The translations under genes were made by a program, and so were the position numbers. 64,000 bases of DNA from CAVVMA01 sp963830715 (GTDB taxonomy: Bacteria; Desulfobacterota; Binatia; Binatales; Binataceae): NCBI GenBank assembly GCA_963830715.1, contig CAWHNS010000024.1, positions 186,001 to 250,000 of the forward strand. Direction: 5' to 3'. A model generated the notes under the pieces. The model did no database searches, was not told the DNA's origin, and was given only the letters and a program-made list of their open reading frames with translations. Shown here one piece after another: positions 47,452-57,247 of the stretch; within the stretch, counting starts at the first letter, position 1, and every line of letters starts with the position of its first letter.

Positions 47452-48075
47452 ATGGGATACTTATCGCCGTTGCGGCGCGGTATCATATTCATACTTTCCG
47501 CTCCTTCGGGGGCGGGCAAGACGACAATCTCGCGTGCCGCGATCAAGGCGATCGGAGGCCTTACGGCATCGGTTTCGCTTACTACGCGCCCGCCTCGCGG
47601 GGGCGAAGTTGAGGGCGTCGATTACTGCTTCGTCACCGCAAACGAATTCGATCGCCGGGTCGAGGCTGGCGAGCTGGCCGAATGGGCGCGCGTGTTCGAC
47701 TCGCGTTATGGGACGCCGCGCGCTCCGCTCGACAAAGCGGTCGGCGAGGGATGCGACATCCTGCTCGATATCGACATCCAGGGCGCGCGCCAAATCCGCA
47801 ACAGCTATCCGCGGGATTCGGTTTTGATTTTCGTGATGCCGCCGAGTTTCCGCGAACTCGAAGAGCGGCTGCGCCGACGCGGCACCGAAGGCGCCGCCGA
47901 GATCGCGCATCGCCTGCGCCGGGCCCGCGAAGAAGCCGCCGCCTACCCGGAATACGACTACCTGATCGTCAACACCGAAGTTGAGGAATCGCTTTCGCGG
48001 CTGGCGGCGGTGGTGATGGCCGAGCGGCTGAGGGTCGAGCGGATGCGGCCGGAGTTCACGCCTTGGCAGAGCTAG
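47452..48075 (+). CDS. gmk: Guanylate kinase
   Basis: 207 residues from ATG 47452. P-loop ILSAPSGAGKTTISRAAI, the TTRPPRGGEVEGVDYCFV segment, and GCDILLDIDIQGARQIR with the Mg-binding Asp. It phosphorylates GMP to GDP with ATP. Its last 13 bases overlap the start of the rel gene. rpoZ, which usually sits between gmk and spoT, is not there. Confidence 0.96.
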   Translation: MGYLSPLRRGIIFILSAPSGAGKTTISRAAIKAIGGLTASVSLTTRPPRGGEVEGVDYCFVTANEFDRRVEAGELAEWARVFDSRYGTPRAPLDKAVGEGCDILLDIDIQGARQIRNSYPRDSVLIFVMPPSFRELEERLRRRGTEGAAEIAHRLRRAREEAAAYPEYDYLIVNTEVEESLSRLAAVVMAERLRVERMRPEFTPWQS

Positions 48076-50302
48076 CCGAGAACTACGACGACCGGCTGGA
48101 TGAACTGCTGGCACGGGTTCATTCCTACAATCCGCAGGCCGACGAGGCGCTGATCCGGCGCGCCTACGAATATTCCGCGCAGATGCACGCGGCGCAGAAG
48201 CGCAAGTCGGGCGAGCCCTACGTTATTCATCCGCTCAACGTCGCGCTGATCGCCACCCGCCTCAAGCTCGACGTTCCGTCGATCGTTACCGCTCTGCTGC
48301 ACGACGTGGTCGAGGATACGCCGGCCTCGCTGGTCGAGGTCCAGAGCGCCTTCGGCGCCGAAGTCGCCCAACTGGTCGACGGCGTGACCAAGGTTTCCAG
48401 AATTTCCTTCCAGAGCCGCGAGGAGAAGCAGGCCGAGAACTTCCGCAAGATGATCATCGCGATGGCGCGTGACATCCGGGTCGTGCTGGTGAAGCTCGCC
48501 GACCGGCTGCACAACATGCGCACGCTGCATCATCTCGCGCCCGACCGGGCAACTGGAGATCGCGCGCGAGACGCTGGAGATCCACGCCCCGATCGCTCAT
48601 CGGCTCGGCATCTACTGGCTCAAGTCGGAGCTCGAGGATTATGCGTTTCGCTACGTCAATCCGCAGGCCTATCAGACGATCGCCTCGTTCGTCGCCAAGA
48701 CCAAGGACGAGCGCGAAGGATACATCCACGCGGTGAGCGAGATCCTGACCAAGCGCCTGAAAGAGTCGGACGTGCATCCAGAGGTCAGCGGACGGCACAA
48801 GCACTTCTACTCGATTTACACCAAGATGCAGGAGGAGGGGCTGACCTTCGATGAGATCTACGACCTGGTCGCCTTCCGGATTATCGTGGACAGCGTCCGC
48901 GAGTGTTACGGAGCGCTCGGCGTCGTGCACGCGAACTGGAAGCCAGTGCCCGGTCGGTTCAAGGATTACATCGCGCTGCCCAAGGTCAACATGTATCAGT
49001 CGCTGCACACCACCGTTATCGGCCCCCGCGCGCAGCGGATGGAGGTGCAGATCCGGACGCGCGAGATGCATCGCGTGGCGGAGGAAGGAATCGCCGCGCA
49101 CTGGAGCTACAAGGAGGGACACGTCGAGGGATTGCGCGACACCGAACGATTCGCGTGGCTTCGGCGCTTGATCGAATGGCAGCAGAACCTCAAAGACCCG
49201 CAGGAATTCCTCTCGACCGTCAAGGACGACCTCTTTCCCGAAGAGGTGTTCGTCTTCACTCCCAAGGGTGACGTACTCGATTTCCCGCCCGGCGCTACCG
49301 TGATCGATTTCGCGTACCGGATTCATTCGATGGTCGGGCAGCATCTGGTTGGCGCGCGGGTCAACGGCAGGATGGTGCCGCTGCGCTACCAGCTCAAGTC
49401 AGGCGACACGGTCGAAGTGATCACCGCGGAACGCCAGAACCCCGGCAAGGACTGGCTGAACCACGCCGTCACGGCGAGGGCCAAAAGCAGGATCAGGCAG
49501 TGGCTTCGCGCGCAGCAGGCCGAGCGATCGATCCAGCTCGGCATTTCGATCCTCGACAACGAACTCGCGCCGCTGGGCCTGAGCGTCGGACAACTGAAGC
49601 GCGAGAATCGCTTCGAGGGCGTCCTGAAGGAGCTCTCGCAACGAGACATCGACAGCCTTATCGCCGCGGTGGGGTACGGAATCGTCACTGCCGCCCAGGT
49701 GCTCAGCAAGGTGCTCAGCCCCGATGAGCTCAAGCAGTTCCGGGCGGCCAAGGCGCCGCCGCCCGCGGACGGGGCCGACAAGGAGCGCGTCAGCAGGGAG
49801 GCGCGCAAGGCGCTGGGCGGAGGCGTGGTCATCTCCGGGATCGGCGACGTCCTGGTGCGCTTCGCGCGATGCTGCAGTCCGCTGCCGGGCGAGCCGATAA
49901 CCGGCTTCATCACGCGCGGCCGCGGCGTGACCGTGCATCGGGCGGGATGCCCTCGCGCGCTGGAAGCCGATCCGCAGCGCCGCGTGCCGGTGATATGGAA
50001 GGACGGCGACCAGAGCCCCGCGGCCGATCCGGCTCGAAGTGACGTGCGTGGACAAGCCTGGATTGCTCGCGGCGATGTCGAAGGCGATCGCGTCGGCGGG
50101 GGTGAACATATCGACCGCCGAAGTGAACAGCGGCGCCGACGGACGCGCGTTGTCGGTCTTCGAGCTGATCGTTTCCAACGCCGGACAATTGAACAACCTG
50201 ATGCACGCGATTGCCGCGATCGACGGCGTGATGCGCGTTTCCCGCGTCAGCCAGCAGAACGGTCAGCGGGCGGGCAAGCCGGCTTCCGCCGATCGAGCAT
50301 GA
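48063..50302 (+). CDS. RelA/SpoT bifunctional (p)ppGpp synthetase/hydrolase, two frameshifts
   Basis: About 746 residues from TTG 48063. The HD hydrolase domain has YVIHPLNVALIATRLKLDVP and ALLHDVVEDT. The synthetase domain has GRHKHFYSIYTKMQEEG and FRIIVDSVRECYGALGVVHA. Then the TGS domain (EVFVFTPKGDVLDFPPGATV), a ZFD-type CCSPLPGEPITGFITRGRG, and a C-terminal ACT domain, VTCVDKPGLLAAMSKAIAS. The frame shifts near 48548 (PDRQLEIARE, one extra G) and near 50018 (one extra C). The intact HD site suggests a working hydrolase, so it is a Rel/SpoT type. It overlaps ridA by ATGA. Confidence 0.92.
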
Positions 50303-50682
50303 AAAGCGCGATTCAGACTCAAGCTGCGCCGCAGGCGATCGGTCCCTATTCGCAGGCGATCGAGGCCGGCGAATGGATCTTCTGCTCGGGGCAGATTGGG
50401 CTTGACCCGGCCTCGGGCCGGCTCGTGGAAGGCGGAGTCGAAGCCGAGACCCGTCGCGCCTTGCAGAACATCAGGGCCGTCCTCGAGGCCGCCGGACTCG
50501 GATTCGAGGATATCGTTAAAACTACAATCTTCCTCGTTGACCTGCGCGAATTCGAAGCCGTCAACAAGAGTTACGGCGAGCATGCGCGTGCACCCTATCC
50601 GGCGCGATCCACCGTACAGGTTGCAGCGTTGCCGCGCGGCGCGCGCATCGAAATCGAGGCTGTCGCCCGCCGCCGGTCTTGA
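50299..50682 (+). CDS. ridA: RidA-family enamine/imine deaminase
   Basis: 127 residues from ATG 50299. APQAIGPYSQAIEAGEWIFC, SGQIGLDPASGRLVEGGVEA, TRRALQNIRAVLEAAGLGFE and PARSTVQVAALPRGARIEIE give the YjgF/RidA signature, with the active-site Arg in the last part. It removes reactive enamines formed by PLP enzymes. The overlap with rel suggests one transcript. It is convergent with the kinase gene at 50716. Confidence 0.93.
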   Translation: MKSAIQTQAAPQAIGPYSQAIEAGEWIFCSGQIGLDPASGRLVEGGVEAETRRALQNIRAVLEAAGLGFEDIVKTTIFLVDLREFEAVNKSYGEHARAPYPARSTVQVAALPRGARIEIEAVARRRS

Positions 50683-50715
50683 TGCACGGTACCTGGCCAC
50701 GGGCAATTCGGCGCA

Positions 50716-51468
50716 TCATGCGGCGCCCAGGTGCGACAGTGCGCTGCGATCCAGGAATTTTTCGGCGGGGTCCAGCTTGCGCGCGGAGCGGATCAGCCGA
50801 TCGATATTTCCACGGCGAAGCCGCGCGGGCACCGGGCCGTCGAACAGCCGGGCCTTGTCGAGATCCAGAATGATCACCGCGGGGCTTTCCGCGATCTTCG
50901 TGACGAACAGGTTATGCAGATTCAGATCGGCGTGGAGCAGTCCGCGCGTGTGCATCACTTCGATCGCGAGGCGCGCCTGATCCAGTACCTGAACACGCAC
51001 CTGCGGCTCGTCTGCGCTGCGGATCGTTTCCCAGAGCGTCATCCCTGAAATCGCCCGGCTCAGGAACAATCCCCGGTAGGCGAGCGGCGTGACCCATTGC
51101 ACCATCGCGCCCATCGGGTCTGCCACCGGAATTCCGCGTCGCAGAGCCTCCAGCGCCACCGTGAGCTCGCGAAGCGGGCGAGGGTTGGCGCCGAAGTACA
51201 GGTCCGCCGACAGCAGGCGCATCAGTCCGCCCCGGCGCGATGCCCGCGCTACCATCTCGGGCGCGCCGGCAATCGTCAGGCGAAACGCGCTCTGCCGGTT
51301 GCCTTCGCCGGTGCGCGATGCGGCGTGCAACTCCGATAGCGCCGCCAGAATATCGGCGGCCTTCGAGGCGATCGGCTTTCGCAGATACAGCACCCGCCGG
51401 CCTGAAGCAAAATACGCCAGGTCGGAGTCGAGATCGCGCTCGGACCGCGATTCAGTCGCTGAACCCAC
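50716..51468 (-). CDS. Kdo/lipopolysaccharide kinase-like protein
   Basis: About 250 residues from GTG 51468. HADLNLHNLFV (catalytic Asp and Asn) and ILDLDKARLFDG (metal Asp) are the signatures of KdkA-type Kdo kinases. An upstream Lys in FRLTIAG or nearby is not certain. It is the last gene of the lipid A operon on this strand, about six bases after the GT87 gene. It would phosphorylate Kdo on the new LPS. This makes two such kinases in the window, at 43677 and here. Confidence 0.8.
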   Translation of the reverse strand: MGSATESRSERDLDSDLAYFASGRRVLYLRKPIASKAADILAALSELHAASRTGEGNRQSAFRLTIAGAPEMVARASRRGGLMRLLSADLYFGANPRPLRELTVALEALRRGIPVADPMGAMVQWVTPLAYRGLFLSRAISGMTLWETIRSADEPQVRVQVLDQARLAIEVMHTRGLLHADLNLHNLFVTKIAESPAVIILDLDKARLFDGPVPARLRRGNIDRLIRSARKLDPAEKFLDRSALSHLGAA

Positions 51469-51474
51469 AATCCT

Positions 51475-52701
51475 TCAAAGGTCCGATCGCGCAAGACCCG
51501 GCGACGCCGCCATCGCCTCGGCGCGCTGCTCGCGCCACTGCGCGTACAGCGCCCCGATTACGGCCAGCGACGCGATCAGGTGCGCCGAATAGAAGAGCAG
51601 GAGATGGCTCAGAGACCGGCCGGTCTCCAGGTTCAGGACGATCGAGAGCGCCAGCAGCATCCAGGCGGTAACCGACGGTTCCTGATCCGCTCCGAGATCG
51701 ATCCAGAGCGCAGCAAGCAGCGCCATGTATGGAACGAGCAACACCACGTAGTAATGCTTCCACGATACCGGAGCGAACGAGGCCGTCAGGCAGAGCAGCG
51801 CGCAGAGCGGAAGGCGATCGCCCGAATCGGAGCGGCTGCGATCATCGAGTGAAACTTTGATCCAGTACGACACCGCTGCGACGAGGGCCAGCTCGATTCC
51901 CATCCCGAGCAGAAGCGAAAGCGGGCTTCCGGGTCCGTTCAGATCTCCGCGATAGTCGATTAGCCGTGCGACTGCCGCGACGGTGGACTGATTGGTGAGC
52001 ATCATCCGATACCGCCCGGCCATGGAACCGACGGCGCGCAGGTACGCGATTGTCTCGTACGCCGCGCGCGTGGGACCAAGAAAGAGCATCGGCAGCATCG
52101 CCAGCACGACTGCCGCGGCGAGCGTCCATCGTAGCGCGCTCAGGCGGCGCCGCAGCAGCAGGTAGAGAGCGGCGAGCAGCGCAAATGGCTTGATCACGAG
52201 AGCGGGCGCAAGCAGCGCGCCCGCGATCTTCGAGCGTCCCGATTCCGCGAACACCAGCGACCACAAGATCAGAGCGAAGACGATGATATCGATCTGGCCG
52301 TGCTCGACATTGTTGTCGATGAAGTGGGCGGAGAACAGCACGGGCAGCAGGATCAGAGTCGCGGGAAGCCGGCGCCTGGTCCCGAAGATCAGACGGCTCG
52401 CGCCGAAAATCAGCGCCAGCAACCCGAGCGCGTTTGTCGCGAACCACGCCGCCTGCGCCATCCTGAGCGGGAGCATCGCGAACGGCACGAAGGCGAGCGC
52501 CACGATCGGAGCGTAGAGGAAACTCACTCCATAGACGGGATCGTAGACATCGGCGCCGTGCGCGGCGAGGACGCCGGTGCGGTAGTAGGCGTTGAAGTCG
52601 CCCTGCACGCGCAGCACCGCCGCGATTCCCAACCCCGCGAGGTACAGCGCGATCGCGAGCCATGCGAGTTGCCTCGCGAGATCCGCTTGCGCCCTCGTCA
52701 C
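51475..52701 (-). CDS. GT87-type (DUF2029) polytopic glycosyltransferase
   Basis: 408 residues from GTG 52701, with about nine hydrophobic segments. The first extracytoplasmic loop has GDFNAYYRTGVLAAHGADVY, with the Asp typical of GT-C mannosyltransferases of family 87. DNNVEHGQIDIIVFALILW and ALVIKPFALLAALYLLLRRR are also family-like. It uses a polyprenyl-phosphate sugar outside the inner membrane. Its start overlaps the Trm112-type gene by four bases. Confidence 0.85.
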   Translation of the reverse strand: MTRAQADLARQLAWLAIALYLAGLGIAAVLRVQGDFNAYYRTGVLAAHGADVYDPVYGVSFLYAPIVALAFVPFAMLPLRMAQAAWFATNALGLLALIFGASRLIFGTRRRLPATLILLPVLFSAHFIDNNVEHGQIDIIVFALILWSLVFAESGRSKIAGALLAPALVIKPFALLAALYLLLRRRLSALRWTLAAAVVLAMLPMLFLGPTRAAYETIAYLRAVGSMAGRYRMMLTNQSTVAAVARLIDYRGDLNGPGSPLSLLLGMGIELALVAAVSYWIKVSLDDRSRSDSGDRLPLCALLCLTASFAPVSWKHYYVVLLVPYMALLAALWIDLGADQEPSVTAWMLLALSIVLNLETGRSLSHLLLFYSAHLIASLAVIGALYAQWREQRAEAMAASPGLARSDL

Positions 52702-52868
52702 TTCAGCGGCTGGGCTTCATCGATCAGCATGATCGGAATGTCGTCCTTAATCGCATAGAGCAGCTTGCAGGCGTCGCAGATGAGCCCGTCCTGTTTGTCG
52801 GTCAGCCGCAGGCCGCCCTTGCACTTCGGGCAAGCCATTATATCGAGCAGATCCTGACTCACGGCCAT
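52698..52868 (-). CDS. Trm112/UPF0434 family small zinc-ribbon-like protein
   Basis: 56 residues from ATG 52868, with GGAGG eight bases upstream. ATG 52883 would add five residues. DIMACPKCKGGL and LICDACKLLYAI give two CxxC pairs, and DDIPIMLIDEA is the family end. In many Gram-negative genomes this protein is encoded right beside lpxK, as here. It probably supports protein methyltransferases or lipid A enzymes. The exact role is unknown. Confidence 0.9.
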   Translation of the reverse strand: MAVSQDLLDIMACPKCKGGLRLTDKQDGLICDACKLLYAIKDDIPIMLIDEAQPLK

Positions 52869-52891
52869 CGGGAATGCCTCCATGACGCGGG

Positions 52892-54015
52892 TCACGCGAG
52901 CGCGGCGCTGCGGGGCTTGTTCGCGGCCCCGGCGATCATGTCGAGCAGGCGCGCGCTCTCGTGTTCGTCCATCGATACTTCGAGCCGCAAAGCGTACAGC
53001 GAATCGCGCGCAAACGGAAACCGATCGAGCTTCACGAGATCCTTCTCGGTGGTGATAATCATTTCCGCATGGCGGGCGGCGTTCGAGATCGCCTGCCAGT
53101 CGGCGGCGGTGTAATCGTGATGGTCCGGATATTCGAGCACCCCGACCAGTTCCGCGTCCTGCTCGCGGATCATCTCGTAAAAGGTGTTGGCCTCGGCTAC
53201 GCCGCTGACCGCCAGCACCCGCCGCCCGACGATAGCGATCGGGGTCTCGCGCCACAGGCCCATCTCCGCGTGTACCAGGCATCGGGGGCGAATCGATCGC
53301 GCGAAAGACCTCTGCGCGCTCGAGCTTCGCGCGTTGACCCGGGGTAAGCGTGGAGGTCGCGCTGCCGCGTCCGACCAGCACGATCGCGTCCGCCCTCTGC
53401 GCGGCGCCGAGCGGCTCGCGCATCGGGCCGGCGGGCAGAATCCATCCGTTGCCGAGTCCCCGGTCAGCGTTCACCAGCAGAAGGTCGAAGTCTCGCGCTA
53501 GGCGCAGATGCTGAAAGGCGTCGTCGAGCACCACCGCATCGACGTGCGCCGAGCGTTCGAGCAACTCGACGCCATCGATCCGCCGGCGCGCGACCGCGAC
53601 CGGACCGTCGAACCGCCTCGCCATCATCACGGGCTCGTCGCCTGCCTGCTCGGGGGTCAGCAGTTCGCGGCGTCCGTCGGAAACCAACCCGGCGGAGCCG
53701 TTCGGCAGCCGGCCTCCATAGCCGCGGGCTTACGATTCCGACCGATAGCCCGCGCTCGGACAGCCGGTTGGCCAGGAAAATCGTAAACGGGGTCTTGCCG
53801 CTGCCGCCTACCGTCAGGTTGCCGACGCCGACGACTATCGGGTTCGCGCGCCGGCGCCGGAGCCGCCAGAAGAGCGAGCGAAACGCGAGCACACATGCAT
53901 ACGCGGCCGCGGCGGGCACGAGCAGCAGCCAGATCGGCAGTTCATACCATCGCAGTTGCCTGCGCCACAGCCCTTCGAGCCATGAGCGCGTGCGGACGGG
54001 CGTGCGAGCGAACAT
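52892..54015 (-). CDS. lpxK: Tetraacyldisaccharide 4'-kinase, two frameshifts
   Basis: About 374 residues from ATG 54015. An N-terminal membrane helix (ELPIWLLLVPAAAAYACVLA) precedes the Walker A segment GVGNLTVGGSGKTPFTIFLA. The frame breaks near 53730 (VSRGYGG, one extra C) and near 53285 (RPRCLVHAEMGLWRE, one extra base). VDAVVLDDAFQHLRLARDFD and HDYTAADWQAISNAARHAEM are LpxK signatures. It phosphorylates lipid A at the 4' position, in the inner membrane. It sits between waaA and the Trm112-like gene. Confidence 0.92.
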
Positions 54016-54121
54016 CGTCTAGCGCCGATTCAGTCCCTGGCGCAGAGTTCCCGAGCTTCGATGCGTTGCAGTCAATTGCAGATCGCAGCGGTAGCAATCG
54101 CGGCAGAAGGTTGACGCCGCA

Positions 54122-55384
54122 TCAGGACAGGCTAGCCAGCGCCTTCACACGCATCAAGGCCGGCGCTGTGCTCCCGGCCAGCCGTTCGAAGGCATCGCGG
54201 GCTTTCCTGCCGGCCTCTGCGCGTCGCGATTCGTCTCCCAGAAGCGCGGCGCACGCGTCGAAGAGCTGAACGGAGTCGTTCACTACCCGGGCGCCGCCCG
54301 CCGCAACCAGCGCGGAGGCCATCTGCTCCTGCGATTCGTGGAAGGGGCCGAAGAGCACCGGTATCGAGGCTGCCGCAGGTTCGGCCAGATTCTGACCGCC
54401 CCTGCCGGGCGCGATGCTGCCGCCGACGAATGCTATGGCGGCGAGCCGATAGAGCGCCCGCAGCTCGCCCATCGTGTCCAGGATAAGCACTCGCGGCAGC
54501 GGTCCTTGGGCGGAGTGCAGCGTGCTCGCGTTAGCATAGCCGAGCCCTGCGGCCTCGACCGCATTCTCGACCGCCGACACGCGATTCAGATGCCGCGGCG
54601 CCAAAACCAGCCCGAGGTCGGGAAATCTTGCCAGCAGGTTCGAGTAGGCCTCCAGCACGATCTGCTCCTCGCCCGGGGCGGTAGATCCCGCGACCAGAAT
54701 CGGCTTCCCGGCCGCGAAGGCTTCGAGCTCGGGACGCAAGGGAAGGTTGGCGACCGGCTCTTCGAGGTCGTATTTCAGGTTGCCGCTCACGACGATCCGA
54801 TCGCTCGGCGCGCCGAGCTCACGGTAGCGCCTCGCATCGTCATCGGTCTGTGCGAGAATCAGGTCGGCGCTGTTGAGCGCTTCGGCAAAGAGCGGCTTGA
54901 CCCATCGATAGCGGGCGAGCGATCGGGCGGAGATGCGGCCGTTTACGATCGCGAGCCTGGCGCCGAAGCGACGAGCCCCGATGAAATAATTGGGCCAGAG
55001 TTCGGTTTCCGCGATGAGGACGATCGAGGGCCGCGTCATCCGCAGAAATCGCCTGATCACCCACGGCGAGTCGAAGGGCGCGAGCGAGTATCGGTCGGCG
55101 CCGGGGATACGCCTGCGGGCCGCCTCGCGACCCGCCGCTGTCATCGTGGTGACGATCAGGATCGAATTCGGAATCTCCTGCTTCAGGCCCAGCGCCAGCC
55201 GCCGCGCGCCTTCGATCTCTCCAACCGAGGCCGCATGGAGCCAGATTCTGGCGCTGGCGCCGACGGCGGCAGGACCGGTTGCGCCCAGCCGCTCGCGGCG
55301 GTCCGCGCCGGACCCGCCGCCGGCCACATAAAGCGCGATCGGGAGCGCCGGACACCACAGTGCGTTGTAGAGATGTCTGAGCAC
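54122..55384 (-). CDS. waaA: Kdo transferase
   Basis: 420 residues from ATG 55384. Typical motifs: LHAASVGEIEGARRLALGLK, TELWPNYFIGARRFGARLAI, VNGRISARSLARYRWVKPLF and GPFHESQEQMASALV, with GSIAPGRGGQNLAEPAAASI as the donor site. A membrane helix is at the N-terminus. It adds Kdo to lipid IVA. It lies about 29 bases after the msbA stop and 106 bases before the lpxK start. Confidence 0.95.
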   Translation of the reverse strand: MLRHLYNALWCPALPIALYVAGGGSGADRRERLGATGPAAVGASARIWLHAASVGEIEGARRLALGLKQEIPNSILIVTTMTAAGREAARRRIPGADRYSLAPFDSPWVIRRFLRMTRPSIVLIAETELWPNYFIGARRFGARLAIVNGRISARSLARYRWVKPLFAEALNSADLILAQTDDDARRYRELGAPSDRIVVSGNLKYDLEEPVANLPLRPELEAFAAGKPILVAGSTAPGEEQIVLEAYSNLLARFPDLGLVLAPRHLNRVSAVENAVEAAGLGYANASTLHSAQGPLPRVLILDTMGELRALYRLAAIAFVGGSIAPGRGGQNLAEPAAASIPVLFGPFHESQEQMASALVAAGGARVVNDSVQLFDACAALLGDESRRAEAGRKARDAFERLAGSTAPALMRVKALASLS

Positions 55385-55413
55385 GCGGGATGCCGGCGAG
55401 AGTCCTCGGCCCG

Positions 55414-57183
55414 CTAGCTCAGGACCTCGCCGTTGGCGGCGAGTTCGGCGGGCGCGATGAACTGGAGATCGTAGAGTTTGCGATATTCCCCGCCGAGCGC
55501 GAACAACTCGTCGTGAGTACCCTCCTCGACGATCCGCCCATGAACGATGACCGCGATCCGGTCCGCGCGGCGGACGGTCGAGAGCCGATGTGCGATTACG
55601 AGCGTGGTGCGGTTCTCGATCAGATGCTCGAGCGCCTGCTGTACCTGGCGTTCGGCCTCGGAGTCGAGCGACGAGGTGGCTTCGTCGAGAATCAGGATTG
55701 GTGCGTTCTTGAGCAACGCGCGCGCGATCGCGATTCGCTGGCGCTCGCCGCCCGAGAGCCGGACGCCGAGTTCTCCGACGGCCGTTTCGTAGCCGTCGCT
55801 GAGTCCGGCAATGAACTCGTCCGCGTTGGCAAGCGTGGCCGCGGCGACGATTTCATCGAGGGTCTTCTCGATACTGCCGTAGGCGATATTGGCGCGTATC
55901 GTATCGTCGAAGAGAAAGGTGTGCTGAGTCACCAATCCGATCTGAGCGCGAAGCGAGCCGAGCTTGTAGCGCCTGATATCGGTTCCGTCGATAGTGATTC
56001 GGCCGTCCTGGGTGTCGTAAAAGCGCGGGATCAGATCCGCCAGCGTCGATTTGCCCCCGCCGCTCATCCCGACCAGCGCCACCACCTGGCCCGCTCCGAT
56101 CGAGAGATTGATATCGTGCAGCACCGGCGGATTGTCGCCGTAGCGGAAGCCGACATTCCTGAACTCGATACTGTGCCGCCCCGGCGGCAGTTCGATGGCG
56201 TCGGGGGCGTCGGGAACGTCGGTCGGCTCGTCCATCATCTCGAATACGCGCTCCGCTGCCGCCATCCCCTGCTGGATCACGTTGTTGGTGCTGCTCAGGC
56301 GCTTGAAGGGCTGATACACGATCAACATCGCGGCGAGAAATGCGCCGAACGATCCGAGCGTCCGGGTGCCGGCCGTCACTGAGGAGGCGCCGTACCACAG
56401 CACCCCGACCGTTGCGCTCGCGCCGAGCACCTCGATCAACGGACTGGTCAAGGCCTTGATCCGCGCGACCCGCATCGAGGTCCGGAACAGGCGTCGCAAC
56501 TCGGTGTTGAAGCGGCGGCGTTCGTAGTCTTCCATCCCGAACGCCTTCACCACCCGATTGCCCTGGAAGGTTTCCTGCAACACGGTCGTCAGGCCGCCGA
56601 GCTGGGTCTGCGCGCGCTTGGTCATCCGGCGCACCTGCTTCGAGAACTGCACGATCGGCAGAACCGCGGCCGGAAATACGATGAAGGCGATCAGCGCCAG
56701 CTTCCAGTCGATATAGAAGGCGCCTGCGAGCAGCGCCACCATCGTCGAGCCGTCCCGCACGATCGAGAAAATTCCGTTGGTCGTCGCGCCGATAGTCAGA
56801 AGCACGTCGTTGATCACCCGTGAGATCATCACTCCGGTCGGAGTGCGGTTGAAGAACGACAGCGGCATCCGCTGGAGATGGTCATTCAGGTCCGCTCTGA
56901 TATCGATCGTGAGCTTCCCGCCGATATACGCGTTGAGATAGTCGCTGGCGAAGTTGGCCACTGCGCGAAGCAGGAAGAGCGCCAGGACTTCGAGCGAGAC
57001 GACTTTCAGCGCATGGAGGTTGGCGCGCTGCAACAGGTTGATGAAATTCCTGACCAGGAAAGGAATCGCGCCGTTGGTGGCGCTCAGCAGGAGCATCGAG
57101 GCGATCAGCAACACCAGATGCGGAAAGAGGTAGCGCCTGAGATAGGAGAGCAGGCGCAAATATACAGGTGGTGCGACTTTCAT
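55414..57183 (-). CDS. msbA: Lipid A export ABC transporter (MsbA)
   Basis: 589 residues from ATG 57183. The 17 residues upstream are charged and unlikely. Six membrane spans come first (PHLVLLIASMLLLSATNGAI and others), then the ATPase domain: Walker A GMSGGGKST, Q loop, signature LSGGERQRIAIARALL, Walker B ILILDEATSSLD and the H-loop in VIAHRLSTVRRAD. It flips lipid A-core across the inner membrane. It lies about 65 bases after the lpxB stop. Confidence 0.93.
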   Translation of the reverse strand: MKVAPPVYLRLLSYLRRYLFPHLVLLIASMLLLSATNGAIPFLVRNFINLLQRANLHALKVVSLEVLALFLLRAVANFASDYLNAYIGGKLTIDIRADLNDHLQRMPLSFFNRTPTGVMISRVINDVLLTIGATTNGIFSIVRDGSTMVALLAGAFYIDWKLALIAFIVFPAAVLPIVQFSKQVRRMTKRAQTQLGGLTTVLQETFQGNRVVKAFGMEDYERRRFNTELRRLFRTSMRVARIKALTSPLIEVLGASATVGVLWYGASSVTAGTRTLGSFGAFLAAMLIVYQPFKRLSSTNNVIQQGMAAAERVFEMMDEPTDVPDAPDAIELPPGRHSIEFRNVGFRYGDNPPVLHDINLSIGAGQVVALVGMSGGGKSTLADLIPRFYDTQDGRITIDGTDIRRYKLGSLRAQIGLVTQHTFLFDDTIRANIAYGSIEKTLDEIVAAATLANADEFIAGLSDGYETAVGELGVRLSGGERQRIAIARALLKNAPILILDEATSSLDSEAERQVQQALEHLIENRTTLVIAHRLSTVRRADRIAVIVHGRIVEEGTHDELFALGGEYRKLYDLQFIAPAELAANGEVLS

Positions 57184-57247
57184 CTTTTCACTTCGGGGCT
57201 CGCTTCCGCCCCGGTGGGGACGCTTCCGGCCCACGACCGCTCCCTCG

